Source of the DNA: DATARH01 sp050246595
GTDB taxonomy: Bacteria; Pseudomonadota; Alphaproteobacteria; ATCC43930; CGMCC-115725
DNA length: 64,000 nucleotides
Assembly: GCA_050246595.1 (NCBI GenBank)
Contig: JBFWVT010000008.1
Location: forward strand, 50,125-114,124
Direction of reading: 5' to 3'
Part shown: one piece after another, positions 63,173 through 64,000 of the stretch
Position numbering within the stretch: the first letter of the stretch is position 1
Layout of the letters: the number at the start of each line of letters is the position of its first letter
The notes under the pieces: model-generated
What the model was told of the DNA's origin: nothing
The model's database searches: none
The model's input: the letters and a program-made list of their open reading frames with translations, nothing else
Position numbers and translations under genes: made by a program

Positions 63173-63852
63173 TCATCGCAGCGTCGCTCGCGCCTGCTGC
63201 TGCTCGGCCAGGATGCGGGTGCGCAGGCTTTCCGCTCTTTCGATGTCATATGCGGCGTTACCCTCGCGATAGACCTCAAGCGCTCCGTCCACGGCCTCCA
63301 GTGCATCCGCGAAATACGCAAGCCGCGCGTTGCCGGGCGTGCGGAGTGCAAAGACGCGGAGCACTGTCGCCAAGTTCTCTTGATTATAGGCCCAATGATA
63401 CGGCACCCGCTCGCGCGTCAGTTCCTTCAGGGCCTCGTAATAGGCGGCAACCGCCTGTTCCAGCCGATCCGTGCCACGTTCGCGCTCGCCGAGGCTAGTC
63501 AGTGCGAGACCGAGATTGCTTTGCGTCCCCGCCCAATTGAGTGGTACGCGCTCGCGCGTTCGTTCTTTCAGGGCCTCGTGATAGGCGGCGACCGCCTCCT
63601 CCAGTCGGTGGGTGCCGCTCTCGCGCTCGCCGAGGCTCCAGAGCGTGGCGCCGAGATTGTTCTGCGTTTCCGCCCAATCGAGCGGCACCCGCTCGCGCGT
63701 CAGTTCCTTCAGGGCCTCGTGATAGGCGGCGACCGCCTCCTCCAGCCGGTCGGTGCCACTCTCGCGCTCGCCGAGCTTCATCAGTGCGGTGCCGAGATTG
63801 CTCTGCGCCCCCGCCCAAGCGAGCGGCACGCGCTCGCGTTTCAGTTCCTTTA
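63173..63852 (-). pseudogene. TPR-repeat protein, 5'-truncated by an IS630-type element
   Basis: At least four 47-residue TPR-like units are visible, three with the pattern LGERESGTDRLEEAVAAYHE and nearly identical DNA, plus a divergent last unit. Units of this type are common in CHAT-associated and other large TPR proteins of alphaproteobacteria. The open frame reaches 63865, where a stop of the IS end closes it. The TPR sequence proper stops at about 63852 in the middle of the unit (KELKRERVPLAW), so the N-terminal part is missing or lies beyond the element. Confidence 0.8.
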
Positions 63853-64000
63853 GAGCCTGATCGTTTTAGAGCTTGATCGCATCAGGTTGAAGCGTAGCCG
63901 GCATTGGCGAGGTAGTTTGCGCATTCCTGTGCGGAGAAATGATCGAGCAATGAGCCGATCTGGCGCCACGTGTCCTCGGTGGTGCGCGGATCGGCTTTGC
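63853..64000 (-). mobile_element. IS630-family element, right end (runs off the window)
   Basis: The terminal sequence gagcctgatcgttttagagc directly abuts a TA dinucleotide in the TPR gene, as expected for IS630 insertion. It carries the 3' end of a transposase. Confidence 0.8.
63882..64000 (-). CDS. IS630-family transposase, C-terminal fragment (partial at window edge)
   Basis: The visible 39 residues (KADPRTTEDTWRQIGSLLDH, FSAQECANYLANAGYAST) are the characteristic DDE transposase C-terminus of IS630 elements. The rest of the gene lies beyond the window. Confidence 0.88.
   Translation of the reverse strand, partial: KADPRTTEDTWRQIGSLLDHFSAQECANYLANAGYAST

Overview
The window is GC-rich chromosomal DNA from an alphaproteobacterium, most like a Rhodospirillales-type lineage. 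This rests on gene order (nfuA-tsaB-rimI-mucR-fur-olsBA-miaB-phoH-ybeY-ybeX-lnt-xre-metK on one strand), a MucR/Ros regulator, ornithine-lipid genes, a DUF1127 protein, a Mg-type HemB, a split glycine decarboxylase (GcvPA/GcvPB) and REP-like palindromes of alphaproteobacterial type. No rRNA, tRNA or CRISPR was found.

Layout. 1-16.3 kb: a minus-strand core block, read from nfuA at 16.3 kb down to a Bax-inhibitor membrane protein at 0.3 kb, covering Fe-S delivery, t6A synthesis, ribosomal-protein acetylation, metal regulation, ornithine lipids, tRNA thiomethylation, rRNA maturation, lipoprotein acylation and SAM synthesis. A compact three-way-junction RNA precedes metK. 16.5-24.9 kb: lactonase, PLP aminotransferase, acyl-CoA-dehydrogenase-like flavoprotein and lepA, mixed with toxin-antitoxin modules (brnTA, a HicA-HicB fusion, hicBA, Phd/VapC). 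25-33 kb: ssb, an orphan TRAP transporter pair, and a treZ/debranching-enzyme operon. 33.3-41.8 kb: a Ku-like protein with a ChW-like C-terminus, an enolase-superfamily enzyme, a DUF433/DUF5615 pair, two paralogous hydroxyacid dehydrogenases, an amidase, a GST and hemB. 41.8-45.5 kb: an accessory island with an asparagine-synthetase-like protein lacking the glutaminase cysteine, two MITE-like elements, a peroxiredoxin and a LuxR remnant. 45.5-50.3 kb: the glycine cleavage operon gcvT-gcvH-gcvPA-gcvPB behind a tandem glycine riboswitch. 50.4-58.7 kb: parDE, a lipoprotein, a CDGSH protein, a 3D-domain protein, protein leucyltransferase plus a fumarase/aspartase-superfamily lyase, a dienelactone hydrolase and a polyprenyl-phosphate sugar-phosphate transferase. 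58.8-64 kb: purH, a LysR regulator divergent from a DUF1127 gene, a CmcJ-like oxidoreductase, and a TPR gene cut by an IS630-type element at the window edge.

Two repeat themes run through the window. One is a modular set of palindromic repeats, one copy of which is translated inside gcvPB and two of which sit inside terminal inverted repeats. The other is a set of four short tandem arrays with 15-16 bp units (in olsA, in the Ku-like gene, over the TRAP ribosome-binding site, and upstream of the leucyltransferase gene). The most interesting items for follow-up are the metK leader RNA, the Ku-ChW fusion, the repeat insertion in gcvPB, the MITE with an 8-bp target duplication, and the density of toxin-antitoxin modules (six in 64 kb).
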